Shown: positions 1-6,862, counted from the stretch's first letter. The stretch is 7,606 nucleotides of DNA from an uncultured Eubacteriales bacterium (GCA_900547975.1 URIX01000062.1:1-7606); one strand, 5' to 3'. Translations and numbers: made by a program. Notes: generated by a model not told the origin, from the letters alone.

Positions 1-21
1 GCCGCCTTGCGGCTCGTGTTC

Positions 22-111
22 CGTCTGCGAATTAGCACATTCCGTTTATAAGTACACCTTGAATGAGTGAGCATTTGTCCGCTTGCGTGCATAGCACGCC
101 CTCACCAAGCA
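22..111. repeat. Diverged direct repeat, copy A
   Basis: This segment aligns without gaps to 284-347 over its first 64 bases, with about 15 mismatches (roughly three-quarters identity). After one single-base gap the match continues to CACCAAGCA. It contains a perfect 6-bp hairpin, GCGTGC-ATA-GCACGC (85-99). Read on the - strand, 35-67 encodes LIQGVLINGMC, followed at once by a stop. The segment could be an interspersed genomic repeat or the worn end of a small - strand gene; the sequence alone does not decide. Confidence 0.7.
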
Positions 112-200
112 AGCACTCGCACGGAATTGCGGTTTGAATTTTGACCGTCATATTTTTAGAGTAAAGAGGGCTTGCGCGGTTAGTGATTGCGAGAACAAGT

Positions 201-240
201 GCGGTGTCAAGCAATAAATTTTATTTATCGCTTTCACCGC
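201..240 (-). repeat. 40-nt hairpin between the two direct repeats
   Basis: GCGGTG (201-206) pairs with CACCGC (235-240), and ATAAAT (214-219) pairs with ATTTAT (223-228) around a 3-nt loop, with GC/GC pairs between them. The A213/C229 mismatch on the + strand becomes a U-G wobble on the - strand, giving a continuous 9-bp inner helix, so - strand RNA is slightly favoured. It lies at the end of the - strand frame through copy B, where a terminator could sit, but no U-tract follows. Confidence 0.45.
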
Positions 241-283
241 AACACCGTTTGAGCAACGCTTCGCGGACGGCGGTTTCTTATCT

Positions 284-372
284 CGTCTTCGAATATGCAC
301 ATACCGTTAATAAGTGCGCCTTGAATAAGTTTTTGTTTAACCGCTTGCGCACAAAGTGCGCTTCACCAAGCA
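284..372. repeat. Diverged direct repeat, copy B
   Basis: This is the second copy, offset by 262 bases from copy A. Its hairpin GCGCAC-AAA-GTGCGC (347-361) differs from copy A in both arms, yet all six pairs are kept. On the - strand, 297-329 encodes LIQGALINGMC; compared with copy A, four of the five base changes in this block are silent. The - strand frame runs on past the block to a TGA inside the 201-240 hairpin. A one-base difference near 361 puts the preceding residues out of frame, so any gene here is broken or the reading is coincidental. Confidence 0.7.
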
Positions 373-406
373 GATAATTTGGCGAAACTGTGGCAGGAGG
401 GTTTAT

Positions 407-467
407 CCTTGCTTGGTTTGATAGCGCAAATTCTCTGCGCGGTAGGAGAGCAATAAATCAAGCAAGG
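407..467. repeat. Long-range inverted repeat
   Basis: CCTTGCTTG (407-415) is an exact inverted match to CAAGCAAGG (459-467), 43 bases apart. Inside it, GCGCA (424-428) pairs with TGCGC (436-440). CTCT (433-436) and AGAG (447-450) offer an alternative inner pairing. No T-run follows, so it is not a classical terminator. Confidence 0.45.
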
Positions 468-471
468 CTCT

Positions 472-499
472 CGACAACACGCAACGTTGCGTGTTGTCG
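472..499. repeat. Perfect 28-bp palindrome
   Basis: The 14-base half-site CGACAACACGCAAC (472-485) is followed directly by its exact reverse complement (486-499), with no spacer. The palindrome ends 30 bases before the -35 box of the rpmH promoter. It could be an operator, a hairpin at the end of an upstream transcript or a mobile-element relic. It does not match the parS consensus, and the nearest T-rich run begins more than 10 bases downstream. Confidence 0.8.
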
Positions 500-529
500 G
501 TGCATTGGCGTAGATTTTTGCTCTTTTGC

Positions 530-558
530 TTGACACGACGGCTTCTTTTTTTTATAAT
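530..558 (+). promoter_or_regulatory. SigA-type promoter of the rpmH operon
   Basis: TTGACA (530-535) and TATAAT (553-558) match the consensus at every base and are separated by the ideal 17 nt. Transcription should start near 565, giving a leader of about 67 nt before rpmH. High output suits a ribosomal protein gene. I saw no riboswitch-like fold in the leader. Confidence 0.93.
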
Positions 559-631
559 GGTTTAGCATTTATATATTTATATATAGTAGATAGCAAAAAT
601 AAAAGTCCCTAAAAGACGGAGGAATATCGTT

Positions 632-766
632 ATGAAACAAACCTACCAACCCAAGAAAAGACAAAGAAGCAAAGTGCACGGCTTCCGTGAAAGAATGTCC
701 ACCAAGAGCGGCAGAAACGTTCTTAAAAGACGTCGCAACAGAGGCAGAAAGAAACTCAGCGCATAA
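632..766 (+). CDS. rpmH: Large ribosomal subunit protein bL34
   Basis: This gene encodes ribosomal protein L34, a small, very basic protein that binds 23S rRNA in the large subunit. The 44-residue product has the usual family length. It starts MKQTYQPKKRQRSKVHGFR and has the typical arginine- and lysine-rich core (residues 20-41) ending KKLSA. The start is fixed by a strong GGAGG (618-622) nine bases before the ATG. It is the first gene after the consensus promoter, and rnpA follows after only 13 bases, as in most bacteria, so L34 and the RNase P protein are made from one transcript. Nothing about it is unusual. Confidence 0.97.
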   Translation: MKQTYQPKKRQRSKVHGFRERMSTKSGRNVLKRRRNRGRKKLSA

Positions 767-779
767 GGCGTAATCCGAA

Positions 780-1112
780 ATGCAAAAGCAATTCAGACTC
801 AAAAAGAGAGCGGCGTTTGCCTACGTTTACCGCAAAGGCGAAAAAGCCTCTGCAAGGGACTTGTTGCTTTTGAGCGCGAAATCCAAAGAAGGATTGAAAA
901 TCGGGTTGTCCGTATCCAAAAAAGTGGGCAATGCCGTCACTCGCAATCGCGTAAAGAGGTTGCTTCGAGAGGCGATAATGCCGCTTACGGACAGAATCGA
1001 CGACGGATTTATGTACGTTATCGTGGCGTATCCGTCCATTGCCGAGAAAGATTTTTTCTCGGTGTCGAAGTCGGTTGAACAGGCGTTTTCAAGAGCGGGG
1101 AAACTCAAATGA
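780..1112 (+). CDS. rnpA: Ribonuclease P protein component
   Basis: This is the protein subunit of RNase P. It binds the catalytic RNA and the 5' leader of precursor tRNAs and so helps remove the leader. The 110-residue product has the family length and the RNR signature NAVTRNRVKRLLRE (residues 51-64), preceded by the basic strand GLSVSKKVG. It starts 13 bases after rpmH stops. The only Shine-Dalgarno-like bases are a weak AAGG overlapping the rpmH stop, so translation may depend on ribosomes arriving from rpmH. Its TGA overlaps the yidD ATG as ATGA (1109-1112), which suggests translational coupling to the next gene. The identification is secure. Confidence 0.96.
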   Translation: MQKQFRLKKRAAFAYVYRKGEKASARDLLLLSAKSKEGLKIGLSVSKKVGNAVTRNRVKRLLREAIMPLTDRIDDGFMYVIVAYPSIAEKDFFSVSKSVEQAFSRAGKLK

Positions 1113-1354
1113 TAAAGAAATTTTGTTTGTTTTTGCTGCTTTTGTACAAGCGTACTCTTTCGCCGATAACGGGCAACCGTTGCGCATACACTCCGACGTG
1201 TTCGATGTATTCGTACGACGCTATAAGCAAGTACGGCGCGCTTTTGGGGATTGTTTTGACAATCGAGAGGCTCTTGAGATGCACTCCGTTTGCCAAAGGC
1301 GGTTTCGACCCCGTCAGAGAGAACTATCGAGGAAAAACTAAATGGTTAATATGA
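1109..1354 (+). CDS. yidD: Membrane protein insertion efficiency factor YidD
   Basis: YidD is a small membrane-associated protein that helps YidC-dependent insertion of inner-membrane proteins; how it does so is not well understood. The 81-residue product shows the family pattern: a hydrophobic N-terminus with LYKRTLSPITG, then RCAYTPTCSMYSYDAI (Cys25 and Cys31), then RLLRCTPFAKGGFDPV with Cys58. The three cysteines are conserved in the family. The gene begins inside the rnpA stop codon (ATGA overlap). Its end overlaps yidC by 13 bases, placing it in the standard position next to its partner insertase. It ends NYRGKTKWLI, with no extended tail. Confidence 0.95.
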   Translation: MIKKFCLFLLLLYKRTLSPITGNRCAYTPTCSMYSYDAISKYGALLGIVLTIERLLRCTPFAKGGFDPVRENYRGKTKWLI

Positions 1355-2586
1355 GTTATCCGCGCAGACGGAAATTGCAGATATATCTCATCGCGGCTAT
1401 GCTCGCGATTTTGTGCTGCATTCTGGTTGCGTGCAACAGCGACAACTCTTACAGTGTTGCGGGCGAAACCGTGAGCGAACCGACCCACTTTATGGCAAAG
1501 TTTATGATTATCATAAACAATGCTCTCGGCGGCGGCGTTGCGAGTTTCGGTTGGACGGTCGTTTTGTTTACGGTCGTATTGCGTCTTATCCTTTCGCCGC
1601 TCGACATTTGGCAAAAGGTCATCGCCAGAAAGAACAACAAGGCGATGGAACGTATGAAGCCGCAACTTGAAGTTTTGCAGGCAAGATACGCCGACGACAA
1701 GCAAAGATTGCAACAAGAGCAAATGGCTCTTTACAAAAAAGAGAAGTATTCCACGATGGGTATGTGTTTGCCCACAATCGTGACTTTCGTCGTGTTCTTC
1801 GTCGTGTTCGCAGGATTCAGACAAATGGTCGGCTATCAGTTTGCAAAGGACTACAAAGAGTGCGTAAAGACCTACAATGCGTCTATTGCCGAGCAAATCG
1901 AGCAAAATAAAGACAAGGAATTTATCGTAGACAACGGCGACGGAAAATACGACATCGACGACGTTGCAAAGACCGAAGCCGGCGCGGAATTTTATGCGAA
2001 GGCAAAGAAAAACGCACAACACGCCGTTTACGAAGTCTATTATTCCGAAGACCAAGTCACGATAAGAAGTTTCCTTTGGATTAAAAACATTTTCGTTTCG
2101 GACAACTGGGCGCAAGCAGTGCCCGACTTCGCGACGGTCACCGGTCAAAAGGGTATGGCAACGTCCAAACTCACAGGTATCACCATCGACGAATACAACG
2201 ACGTTATGGCAGAAGTGCTCGGAACGGGCGGATACGGCAAAGACGGCAAATGGAACGGCTTGCTCATTCTTCCCGTGTTGTCCATAGCACTTAGTCTGCT
2301 TTCCACAAAATTGCTTTCGGGCTCTCAAGCGCAACCCCCTGCGCCCGCACAGAACGCACAAGGCGAGGGTGCGGAAAAAGCCAAAGCGCAACAACAATCT
2401 ATGAAGATGATGCAGTACGTTATGCCCATAATGATGGGTGTATTCGCGCTGTTCTATTCGGGTGCGTTCGCGCTTTATATGTTCACAAGTTCGTTATGCG
2501 CGATTCTGTTCCAACTCACCTTCAATCTTATCGCAAAACTCGTCGATAAGAGCAGAGAAGGCGCGAGCGGGGTTGCAAAAAGATAG
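1342..2586 (+). CDS. yidC: Membrane protein insertase YidC (YidC/Oxa1/Alb3 family), extended form
   Basis: YidC inserts and folds membrane proteins, alone or with the Sec translocon. The product has a lipoprotein-type signal peptide: a basic start, a hydrophobic core and the lipobox LVAC with lipidated Cys31. The core follows: a transmembrane segment at about 69-90 with VVLRLILSPL, where Arg81 is the conserved groove arginine; a cytoplasmic hairpin (91-140); a segment at 143-163; the FLWI motif (244-247); and segments at about 306-324, 358-375 and 378-400. At 414 residues it is much longer than the roughly 260 of Bacillus SpoIIIJ. The extra length lies mainly in an acidic outer region at about 165-305, split by FLWI, and in a Pro/Gln/Ala-rich loop (327-357). 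GAGG at 1329-1332 lies nine bases before ATG 1342, favouring it over ATG 1351. Confidence 0.95.
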   Translation: MVNMSYPRRRKLQIYLIAAMLAILCCILVACNSDNSYSVAGETVSEPTHFMAKFMIIINNALGGGVASFGWTVVLFTVVLRLILSPLDIWQKVIARKNNKAMERMKPQLEVLQARYADDKQRLQQEQMALYKKEKYSTMGMCLPTIVTFVVFFVVFAGFRQMVGYQFAKDYKECVKTYNASIAEQIEQNKDKEFIVDNGDGKYDIDDVAKTEAGAEFYAKAKKNAQHAVYEVYYSEDQVTIRSFLWIKNIFVSDNWAQAVPDFATVTGQKGMATSKLTGITIDEYNDVMAEVLGTGGYGKDGKWNGLLILPVLSIALSLLSTKLLSGSQAQPPAPAQNAQGEGAEKAKAQQQSMKMMQYVMPIMMGVFALFYSGAFALYMFTSSLCAILFQLTFNLIAKLVDKSREGASGVAKR

Positions 2587-2594
2587 GAGATAAA

Positions 2595-3467
2595 ATGGAA
2601 AAATCGATAGAAACACAGGCTTCATCCGTCGATCTCGCGGTCGAGAAGGCGTTGGTGGAACTCGGTGTATCAAAAGACAAAGTTGACGTCGAAGTCATCT
2701 CGAAGGGCGGACTCTTTTCCAAAGCGAAAGTCAGAGTCACCGTCAAGGATTCAATCGCCGACAAAATGGCGGAATTTTTCAACGGCACGCTCTCTCGTAT
2801 GGGACTCGTATCCCGCGCGAGCGTAGAGGATAAAAACGGCACGCTTTACATCACGATTGCGGGCGACGACAGCGGCGTTGCAATCGGATACAGAGGCGAA
2901 GCGCTCGACGCGTTCCAGTATCTTGCGCTCACCTTCCTCAACGAGCAAAAATGCGACTTCAAAAAAGTCGTCGTCGATTGCGAAAACTACCGCGAAAAAC
3001 GCAAAGAAACCCTTTCCGCGCTCGCTCTCAAAATTGCGCAAAAGGCAGTGCGTTTGCAAAGAAAAATCGCTCTTGAACCTATGAATCCGTTTGAAAGACG
3101 AATCATTCACAGCGCGCTTGCGGACAGCGACGTCGCGGACACCGAAAGCGAGGGCGAAGAACCCAATCGCTATATCGTCATCGTTCCGAAGGGTGTGGAA
3201 CTCAAAGACCAACGCCCCATCAAGAACGGCGAAAGAGAACCGAGAAAAGACGGCAAGAGGGACCGCAAGGATTTCCGCAAAGGCGACCGCAGAGATAACA
3301 GAAACGGAAATGACGCTCGCGAGCGTAAGCCGAGAGAAGAAGAACCCGAAGTGCCGGACGGCAGAGTATATCGCGGATATTTCACGGAGCAAGACGATTT
3401 CGTAAAACCCGTTGCGCAATCCGGTCCGCCCAAATTCAAGAGTTTCGGCGGCAAAAAGAAATTCTGA
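2595..3467 (+). CDS. khpB: RNA-binding protein KhpB (Jag/SpoIIIJ-associated)
   Basis: KhpB (Jag, EloR) is a cytoplasmic RNA-binding protein. In other Bacillota it works with KhpA and affects cell elongation and division. Three family domains are visible. The Jag N-terminal domain (about 1-52) has AVEKALVELGVSKDKVDVEV. The KH domain (about 60-135) has the GxxG loop as GYRG (98-101). The R3H domain (about 136-200) has NPFERRIIHSAL, with Arg168 and His172 forming the R-x3-H core, and then TESEGEEPNRYIVI. A charged Arg/Lys/Asp/Glu tail (about 205-290) ending KSFGGKKKF follows and is probably disordered. AGGAG (2585-2589) overlaps the yidC stop and lies five bases before the ATG. The position between yidC and mnmE is typical of Bacillota. 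Confidence 0.94.
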   Translation: MEKSIETQASSVDLAVEKALVELGVSKDKVDVEVISKGGLFSKAKVRVTVKDSIADKMAEFFNGTLSRMGLVSRASVEDKNGTLYITIAGDDSGVAIGYRGEALDAFQYLALTFLNEQKCDFKKVVVDCENYREKRKETLSALALKIAQKAVRLQRKIALEPMNPFERRIIHSALADSDVADTESEGEEPNRYIVIVPKGVELKDQRPIKNGEREPRKDGKRDRKDFRKGDRRDNRNGNDARERKPREEEPEVPDGRVYRGYFTEQDDFVKPVAQSGPPKFKSFGGKKKF

Positions 3468-3492
3468 CAATCATTCCGAAAGGAAGAAAATA

Positions 3493-4878
3493 ATGAGTAC
3501 GATAGCGGCAATTTCATCACCGATAGGTGCAGGTGGTATCGGCATAGTGCGCGTGTCCGGCGAGGACGCGCTTCGCATCGCCGATGCCATTTTCTCTTTT
3601 TCACGCAAAAACGCCTCGAAAGGCGTCGTTTCCGCTTGCGGCGACGAGCAAAACAAAATCGACGTCGAGCAAGAAAAGGGACTTCGCCAAGTATGGACGC
3701 CGTTTTATATGAATTACGGAGTGTTCGACGCGGGTGAGTTTTGCGACAAGGGATACGCCGTTTATTTCCCCAAAGGACGCTCGTATACGGGCGAAGATAC
3801 GGTTGAGTTTTATTTGCACGGCGGCGTTCGCATAATGCAGGGCGCGCTCGACGCACTTTTGCGCGGCGGCGCGGTTATGGCAAAAAACGGCGAGTTCACA
3901 AAGCGTGCTTTCCTCAACGGAAGACTTTCGCTTGCCGACGCGGAAGGCGTAATCGATATGATAAACGCAGAGAGCGTGGCGGGCGTAAAGGCGGCGTACA
4001 GACTTATGCAGGGCAACGTGTCCAAGTGTATCGACGCAATCCTCGAAAAACTCGGCGTGCTTATCGCAACGCTCGAAGCGACCCTCGATTATCCCGACGA
4101 AATGGAAGACGAGGTTTTGCCGTCTCTGCCCGATTCTGTGAACGAAATTCTCGACGACGTAAACAAACTCATATCCACCGCAAAGAGCGGACGCATTGCA
4201 AAACACGGTATAAACGTTGCGCTTGCGGGCAACACCAACGCAGGCAAATCCTCGCTTATGAACGCGCTGCTTAAAGAGGACAGAGCAATCGTAACCGACG
4301 TTGCGGGAACGACTCGTGACACGGTTGAGGACAGTTTCGAGTGCGACGGCGTGAAGATAAATCTCGTCGATACGGCAGGAATACGCGAGAGCGACGATAT
4401 CGTCGAGGCAAAGGGAATCGAGCGAGCAAAGCGTGCGTTTGAGGGTGCGGACGTTATATTGCACGTCGTGGACACAACCGCCCCCGACGATAAGGAATGG
4501 GATTTTTCGGGCAAGACCGTGTTTGAGGTTTACAACAAATGCGACGTTTCGCACTTTGACAAAAAGTGCGGCAAGAACGAGTTCGAGATAAGCGCAAAGA
4601 CAGGCGAGGGCGTGGACGAGTTGGCGCACGCAATAGCCGCTTTGTACAAGCAAAGCAAAGTCGGCGATGGTGAGATAATCACGTCCGAAAGACACGTTTC
4701 GGCACTTTACGAAGCAAAAACAGCACTTGAATGTGCGATTTCGTCACTTGACGACACAATCGATTGCACGCTTATCGATTTGAGAAGGGCGTACGACGCA
4801 CTCGGCGAGATAACGGGCAAGACCGCAACGCAAGATGTCGTGAACAGTATCTTTTCACGATTCTGCGTCGGGAAGTAA
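3493..4878 (+). CDS. mnmE: tRNA U34 modification GTPase MnmE
   Basis: MnmE is a GTPase that, with MnmG, installs aminomethyl-type groups at C5 of the wobble uridine U34 in certain tRNAs. The N-terminus MSTIAAISSPIGAGGIGIVR is the tetrahydrofolate-binding, dimerising domain. The helical domain is interrupted by the G domain, where every motif is intact: GNTNAGKS (246-253), GTTRDT (272-277), DTAG (293-296), NKCD (348-351) and SAKTGEG just after. The protein ends FCVGK, the conserved C-terminal box with the catalytic cysteine. At 461 residues it has the usual length. The in-frame ATG at 3412 would overlap khpB and precede the conserved N-terminus, whereas ATG 3493 has AAAGGAAG just upstream. The gap from khpB is 25 bases. 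Confidence 0.97.
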   Translation: MSTIAAISSPIGAGGIGIVRVSGEDALRIADAIFSFSRKNASKGVVSACGDEQNKIDVEQEKGLRQVWTPFYMNYGVFDAGEFCDKGYAVYFPKGRSYTGEDTVEFYLHGGVRIMQGALDALLRGGAVMAKNGEFTKRAFLNGRLSLADAEGVIDMINAESVAGVKAAYRLMQGNVSKCIDAILEKLGVLIATLEATLDYPDEMEDEVLPSLPDSVNEILDDVNKLISTAKSGRIAKHGINVALAGNTNAGKSSLMNALLKEDRAIVTDVAGTTRDTVEDSFECDGVKINLVDTAGIRESDDIVEAKGIERAKRAFEGADVILHVVDTTAPDDKEWDFSGKTVFEVYNKCDVSHFDKKCGKNEFEISAKTGEGVDELAHAIAALYKQSKVGDGEIITSERHVSALYEAKTALECAISSLDDTIDCTLIDLRRAYDALGEITGKTATQDVVNSIFSRFCVGK

Positions 4879-5006
4879 ATTGCAAAACGAAAAAACAAAC
4901 CAAACAAATAAGCAAATAATTATATAAAAAATAAAGTTATATATTTAATCTGTATAGACGATATATACGCGAAAGATTAGTATAAAGATACGGACAGTAA
5001 ACCGAT
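4879..5006. other. A+T-rich spacer between mnmE and mnmG
   Basis: These 128 bases are extremely A+T-rich and separate two genes whose products act as one complex. I found no hairpin followed by a T-run, so read-through from mnmE is likely. Several TATA-like tracts are present (4918-4946 and 4961-4967), but none has a well-spaced -35 box, so I do not call a promoter. Short inverted matches such as ATATAA (4922-4927) with TTATAT (4938-4943) could form a weak hairpin. Confidence 0.5.
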
Positions 5007-6839
5007 ATGGAAAAGTTTGACGTTGTCGTCATAGGCGGCGGACACGCGGGTGTGGAAGCCGCGCTTGCAAGCGCAAGACTCAATAAAAAAACGCTAATGT
5101 TGTGCCTCGATTACGGCACGGTTTCTTTTATGCCTTGCAATCCTGCAATCGGCGGCACGGCAAAGGGACATCTTGTCAAAGAGGTGGACGCGCTCGGCGG
5201 ACAAATGGGACTTTCGGCGGACAAAGCGCTTTTGCAAATCAAGACGCTCAATTCGGCAAAAGGTCCTGCCGTGTTTTCTCTTCGCGGACAAGAGGACAAG
5301 GCTCTGTATCACGAGATTATGCTCGATGTGGTGAAAAACACCGACAATCTCACCGTTCTCGACAAAGAGGCGAGCGAGATTCTTTGCAAGGACGGCAAAG
5401 TCGAGGGCGTTGCCACGACGGACGGCGAAAAGTACGAGTGCAAAGCAGTCGTGCTTGCAACGGGCGTGTATCTCAACGGCGCGATAATCATAGGCGATTA
5501 TGTCAAAAAGAGCGGTCCGAGCGGTTTCCGCGCGGCAAATCACCTCACCGACAGCCTTGTGAAACTCGGCGTGCCTATGCGCAGATTCAAGACGGGAACG
5601 CCTGCGAGAATATATCGCGACAGTATAGACTTTTCCAAAATGGAAATTCAACTCGGCGACGACAGCGACAGATTTTCATTTATGTCGCCGCACTCGACGT
5701 TTAAGGAAGAGCCTTGTTATCTCACTTACACCAACGCGCAAACGCACAAAATCATACTCGACAATATATCGAGAAGTCCGCTTTACAACGGCACGATTTT
5801 GTCCGTCGGTCCTCGCTATTGTCCGTCCATAGAAACCAAAGTTATGCGGTTTAAGAACAAGGAACGCCACCAGATTTTCGTCGAACCCGAAGGCGCAAAC
5901 AGCGAAGAAATGTACATACAGGGTATGTCAACGTCTTTGCCTCACGATGTGCAAGAGCAGATGTATCGCACTTTGCCCGGTCTTGAAAATTGCAGATTCG
6001 CAAAGTACGGATACGCAATCGAATACGATTGTCTCGACCCGCTCGGAATGTATCCGTCCCTCGAAAACAAAGTCGTAGAGGGCTTGTTCTCGGCAGGGCA
6101 GATGAACGGAAGCAGCGGATACGAAGAAGCGGCGGCGCAAGGACTCATTGCGGGAATAAACGCCGCGCGTAAGGTCGACGGAAAAGAACCGCTCGTTCTC
6201 GGTCGCGACGAAGCGTATATAGGCGTGCTTATCGACGACCTCGTGACCAAAGGCACGAACGAACCCTATCGTATGATGACTGCGCGCGCCGAACATAGAA
6301 TTATGCTTCGCCAAGACAACGCGGATATGCGCCTTACGCCCATAGGCAGAGAAATAGGGCTTGTGGACGACAAACGCTATGCTCGCTATCTCGAAAAGAA
6401 AGAGATGATACAAAACGTGCTTGTTATGTCACAAAAGACTATGCCGAGAGAAAAGGTTGACGCGCTTTTTGCGACTCTCGGAGAAGAAATGCCGCAAAAA
6501 ACGCCCACGCTCGGCGAGATTTGCAGACGACCTGCAGTATCTTACGCGGACGTAAGGCAGTTTATCGATTTTCCGTGCGACGACGAAGCGTTGTCGGCGG
6601 CTGTCGTAGAGTTGAAATACGAGGGCTATCTCAAAAAAGAGCAAGCCGCCGTGAACGAACAAAAGCGACTCGAAAACAAACTTATCCCCAAAGATTTCGA
6701 TTACGAGTCCATAAAAGCGTTGCGTATCGAGGCAAGACAAAAGTTGTCCGAAATACGCCCCCTCAACCTCGGTCAAGCCTCGCGCATATCCGGCGTATCA
6801 CCTGCCGACGTTGCCGTTTTGATAGTCGCTTTGCGCTAA
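5007..6839 (+). CDS. mnmG: tRNA U34 carboxymethylaminomethyl synthesis enzyme MnmG (GidA)
   Basis: MnmG is the FAD- and NADH-dependent partner of MnmE in modifying C5 of wobble U34. The 610-residue product opens with the dinucleotide-binding motif GGGHAGVEAA (from residue 10). It carries both conserved cysteines, in MPCNPAIGG (Cys44) and GPRYCPSIE (Cys272). The family signature GQMNGSSGYEEAAAQG is followed by RAEHRIMLRQDNADMRLTP. The C-terminal helical domain that contacts MnmE ends LGQASRISGVSPADVAVLI. The length is close to the usual 620-630. The ATG has only a weak upstream GGA (4992-4994), but the N-terminus matches the family exactly, so the start is sound. It is the last gene before a terminator; rsmG and parAB, frequent neighbours elsewhere, do not follow. 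Confidence 0.97.
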   Translation: MEKFDVVVIGGGHAGVEAALASARLNKKTLMLCLDYGTVSFMPCNPAIGGTAKGHLVKEVDALGGQMGLSADKALLQIKTLNSAKGPAVFSLRGQEDKALYHEIMLDVVKNTDNLTVLDKEASEILCKDGKVEGVATTDGEKYECKAVVLATGVYLNGAIIIGDYVKKSGPSGFRAANHLTDSLVKLGVPMRRFKTGTPARIYRDSIDFSKMEIQLGDDSDRFSFMSPHSTFKEEPCYLTYTNAQTHKIILDNISRSPLYNGTILSVGPRYCPSIETKVMRFKNKERHQIFVEPEGANSEEMYIQGMSTSLPHDVQEQMYRTLPGLENCRFAKYGYAIEYDCLDPLGMYPSLENKVVEGLFSAGQMNGSSGYEEAAAQGLIAGINAARKVDGKEPLVLGRDEAYIGVLIDDLVTKGTNEPYRMMTARAEHRIMLRQDNADMRLTPIGREIGLVDDKRYARYLEKKEMIQNVLVMSQKTMPREKVDALFATLGEEMPQKTPTLGEICRRPAVSYADVRQFIDFPCDDEALSAAVVELKYEGYLKKEQAAVNEQKRLENKLIPKDFDYESIKALRIEARQKLSEIRPLNLGQASRISGVSPADVAVLIVALR

Positions 6840-6862
6840 AAAGAAGATAATTTGATTTTTTT

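Larger units (their letters stand above)
1..529. other. Gene-poor, repeat-bearing region upstream of rpmH
   Basis: No open reading frame here looks like a real gene: the short ones on either strand have no ribosome binding site or family motif that I recognise. The stretch holds two diverged direct repeats, a 40-nt hairpin, a long-range inverted repeat and a perfect palindrome, listed separately. dnaA, often found next to rpmH in Bacillota, is not present, and no TTATCCACA-type DnaA box was seen on either strand, so nothing marks this as the replication origin. The short motif CAAGCAAG recurs at 106-113 and 459-466, and in inverted form at 408-415. Confidence 0.6.

Noticed and set aside
32..377. 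Short frames on both strands in the left flank (32-214 on - and 183-377 on +)
   Set aside because: They have no ribosome binding site and no recognisable family, and they run across repeats and hairpins. The possible coding relic is reported as a finding, not as a gene.
401..412. TTATCCTTG as a possible DnaA box
   Set aside because: It has two mismatches at conserved positions and no other boxes nearby.
472..499. Palindrome as a parS site or terminator
   Set aside because: Its sequence does not match the parS consensus TGTTTCACGTGAAACA, and no T-run follows directly.
1351..1353. Alternative yidC start giving an ATGA overlap with yidD
   Set aside because: GAGG at 1329-1332 would then be 18 bases away; it sits nine bases from ATG 1342, which is the better choice.
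1324..2397. Long - strand frame (357 codons) opposite yidC
   Set aside because: It is the antisense shadow of a clearly conserved gene. The translation is rich in Cys, Arg and His and has no recognisable domain.
3412..3492. Upstream ATG extending MnmE by 27 residues
   Set aside because: It would overlap khpB and add a non-conserved leader. ATG 3493 has a good Shine-Dalgarno site and the conserved MSTIAAIS start.
3601..4695. Long - strand frame (364 codons) opposite mnmE
   Set aside because: It overlaps the intact GTPase gene, whose every motif is present; composition and lack of any family motif mark it as a shadow.
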